A DNA stretch of 64,000 nt from Actinomycetota bacterium (GTDB lineage Bacteria > Actinomycetota > Thermoleophilia > RBG-16-64-13), in assembly GCA_012514635.1 (NCBI GenBank), contig JAAYZX010000043.1:1-64000 (forward strand). Direction: 5' to 3'. The translations under genes and the position numbers were made by a program. This document shows positions 63,389 to 64,000 of this stretch, in pieces. Every line of letters starts with the position of its first letter. The stretch's first letter is position 1. The notes under the pieces are model-generated. The model made no database searches, was not told the origin of the DNA, and saw only the letters and a list, made by a program, of their open reading frames with translations.

Positions 63389-64000
63389 CTAAGGTCCCCG
63401 TACCCGCCGGACCCGGGTTCGCAACACTCTAGCGGCGGTCCAACTCGCCCCGGCGGCAGCCACGATCACCGCCACAATGCCCCCGATCTCGCGTACTGTG
63501 AGTCGCTGCGCCAGAATCACAAAACCCATGAGCGCCGCGATACCGGGTTCCAGGCTGAGCAGCACTCCGTATGTGGACGCACGCACGCGCTTGAGCGCAG
63601 TCATTTCCAGAAGATACGGCAGTGCCGACGAGAGAACGGCCACCCCCAAGCCCAGTAGGATGGCGTGGCCTTGGCCGGTTACCTTCACGCCGGTCGCCAA
63701 AAATACTGGTGTCAACAGCACGGTCGAGCCGATCAACATCAGCGTGGTCACCTGTAACGGCTCCATGCGCGTTACCGCCGCCTTGGCCAGCAGCAGGAAT
63801 GCCGCCCAACAAACCGCCGAAGCCAACGAGAACAGGAGACCCGCCGTTGACACGGATCCCGACGGATCAGCCAGAACGAACACCCCCACTCCCGCCAGCA
63901 CCACCCAAACCGCGTCTAACCATCGCCGGGATCCCGCCACGGCGACACCCAACGGTCCCAGAAACTCCACGGCCACGACAACACCCACCGGCGCGCGACT
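63389..64000 (-). CDS. EamA/DMT-family transporter, truncated at the window edge
   Basis: The visible 204 residues carry about six membrane helices and the EamA/RhtA pattern (VEFLGPLGVAVAGSR, LPYLLEMTALKRVRASTYGVLLSLEPGIAALMGF). The frame is open through base 64000, so the N-terminal helices lie outside. The RhtA-like group exports amino acids or related metabolites. Confidence 0.85.
   Translation of the reverse strand, partial: SRAPVGVVVAVEFLGPLGVAVAGSRRWLDAVWVVLAGVGVFVLADPSGSVSTAGLLFSLASAVCWAAFLLLAKAAVTRMEPLQVTTLMLIGSTVLLTPVFLATGVKVTGQGHAILLGLGVAVLSSALPYLLEMTALKRVRASTYGVLLSLEPGIAALMGFVILAQRLTVREIGGIVAVIVAAAGASWTAARVLRTRVRRVRGP

Overview
The window is one dense bacterial chromosome segment of moderately high GC. 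The lifestyle signals are anaerobic: 2-oxoacid:ferredoxin oxidoreductase, ferrous-iron uptake (Feo), a radical SAM activase-like enzyme, a NuoF/GltD-type Fe-S flavoprotein and an N-type (probably Na+-coupled) ATP synthase. The gene families (DUF4446, dodecin, lipoproteins with Thr/Ala-rich linkers, a DtxR-type regulator, pseudopilins) and the pheA-serS pairing suggest a deep-branching, anaerobic, Gram-positive-type lineage, most likely an uncultured Actinomycetota. That assignment is inference. No insertion sequence, phage or CRISPR array was found; the window reads as ordinary core chromosome with a few decayed or duplicated spots.

Layout. 1-7.3 kb: tRNA 3' end, a CARDB membrane protein, a DUF4446 protein, pheA, serS, the NAD-salvage pair pncA-pncB, a thioesterase and tRNA-Ser(UGA). 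7.4-12.4 kb: a Ca2+-type P-ATPase and a large Fe-S/FAD oxidoreductase. 12.7-15.5 kb: a perfect 34-bp palindrome followed by an SPFH protein, a ribbon-helix-helix protein and a lipoprotein hydrolase. 15.7-19.4 kb: a DtxR-type iron regulator and feoA-feoA-feoB, both preceded by the same operator. 19.5-22 kb: a hairpin leader, a 45-codon ORF and a glycogen-debranching-type enzyme. 22-27 kb (minus strand): galE, a MarR regulator with an operator-embedded promoter, a sugar aminotransferase, a nucleotidyltransferase, a LegB-like dehydratase and a repeat protein. 27.4-33.7 kb (minus): radical SAM protein, APH/P-loop kinase fusion, two ABC-2 permeases and their ATPase, which carries an in-frame amber codon. 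33.8-40.4 kb (minus): an apparent six-gene operon for 2-oxoacid metabolism (korA, fused korBC, an isocitrate/isopropylmalate-type dehydrogenase, an isocitrate-lyase-family lyase and a two-subunit aconitase-type hydratase).

40.5-49.8 kb: an acyltransferase-like protein, a nitroreductase and the complete N-ATPase operon atpDCQRBEFAG, which has no delta-subunit gene and ends in a terminator. 49.9-53.5 kb (minus): three overlapping minor-pilin genes. 53.8-59.5 kb: a MoaE-like protein, dodecin, tRNA-Ser(GCU), tRNA-Arg(ACG), and a THEP1-type NTPase with a complete FecCD/BtuF-type ABC importer and a molybdopterin-domain-like lipoprotein, together suggesting molybdate/tungstate uptake. 59.6-64 kb: tadA, a Cys/Met-metabolism PLP enzyme, a K+ channel with two RCK domains and a truncated EamA transporter.

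The clearest points for follow-up are the N-ATPase with a Na+-type c subunit, the amber codon in the ABC ATPase, the palindrome/SPFH/RHH unit, the paired DtxR boxes, the 2-oxoacid operon, and a recurring habit of low-complexity insertions in otherwise conserved enzymes.
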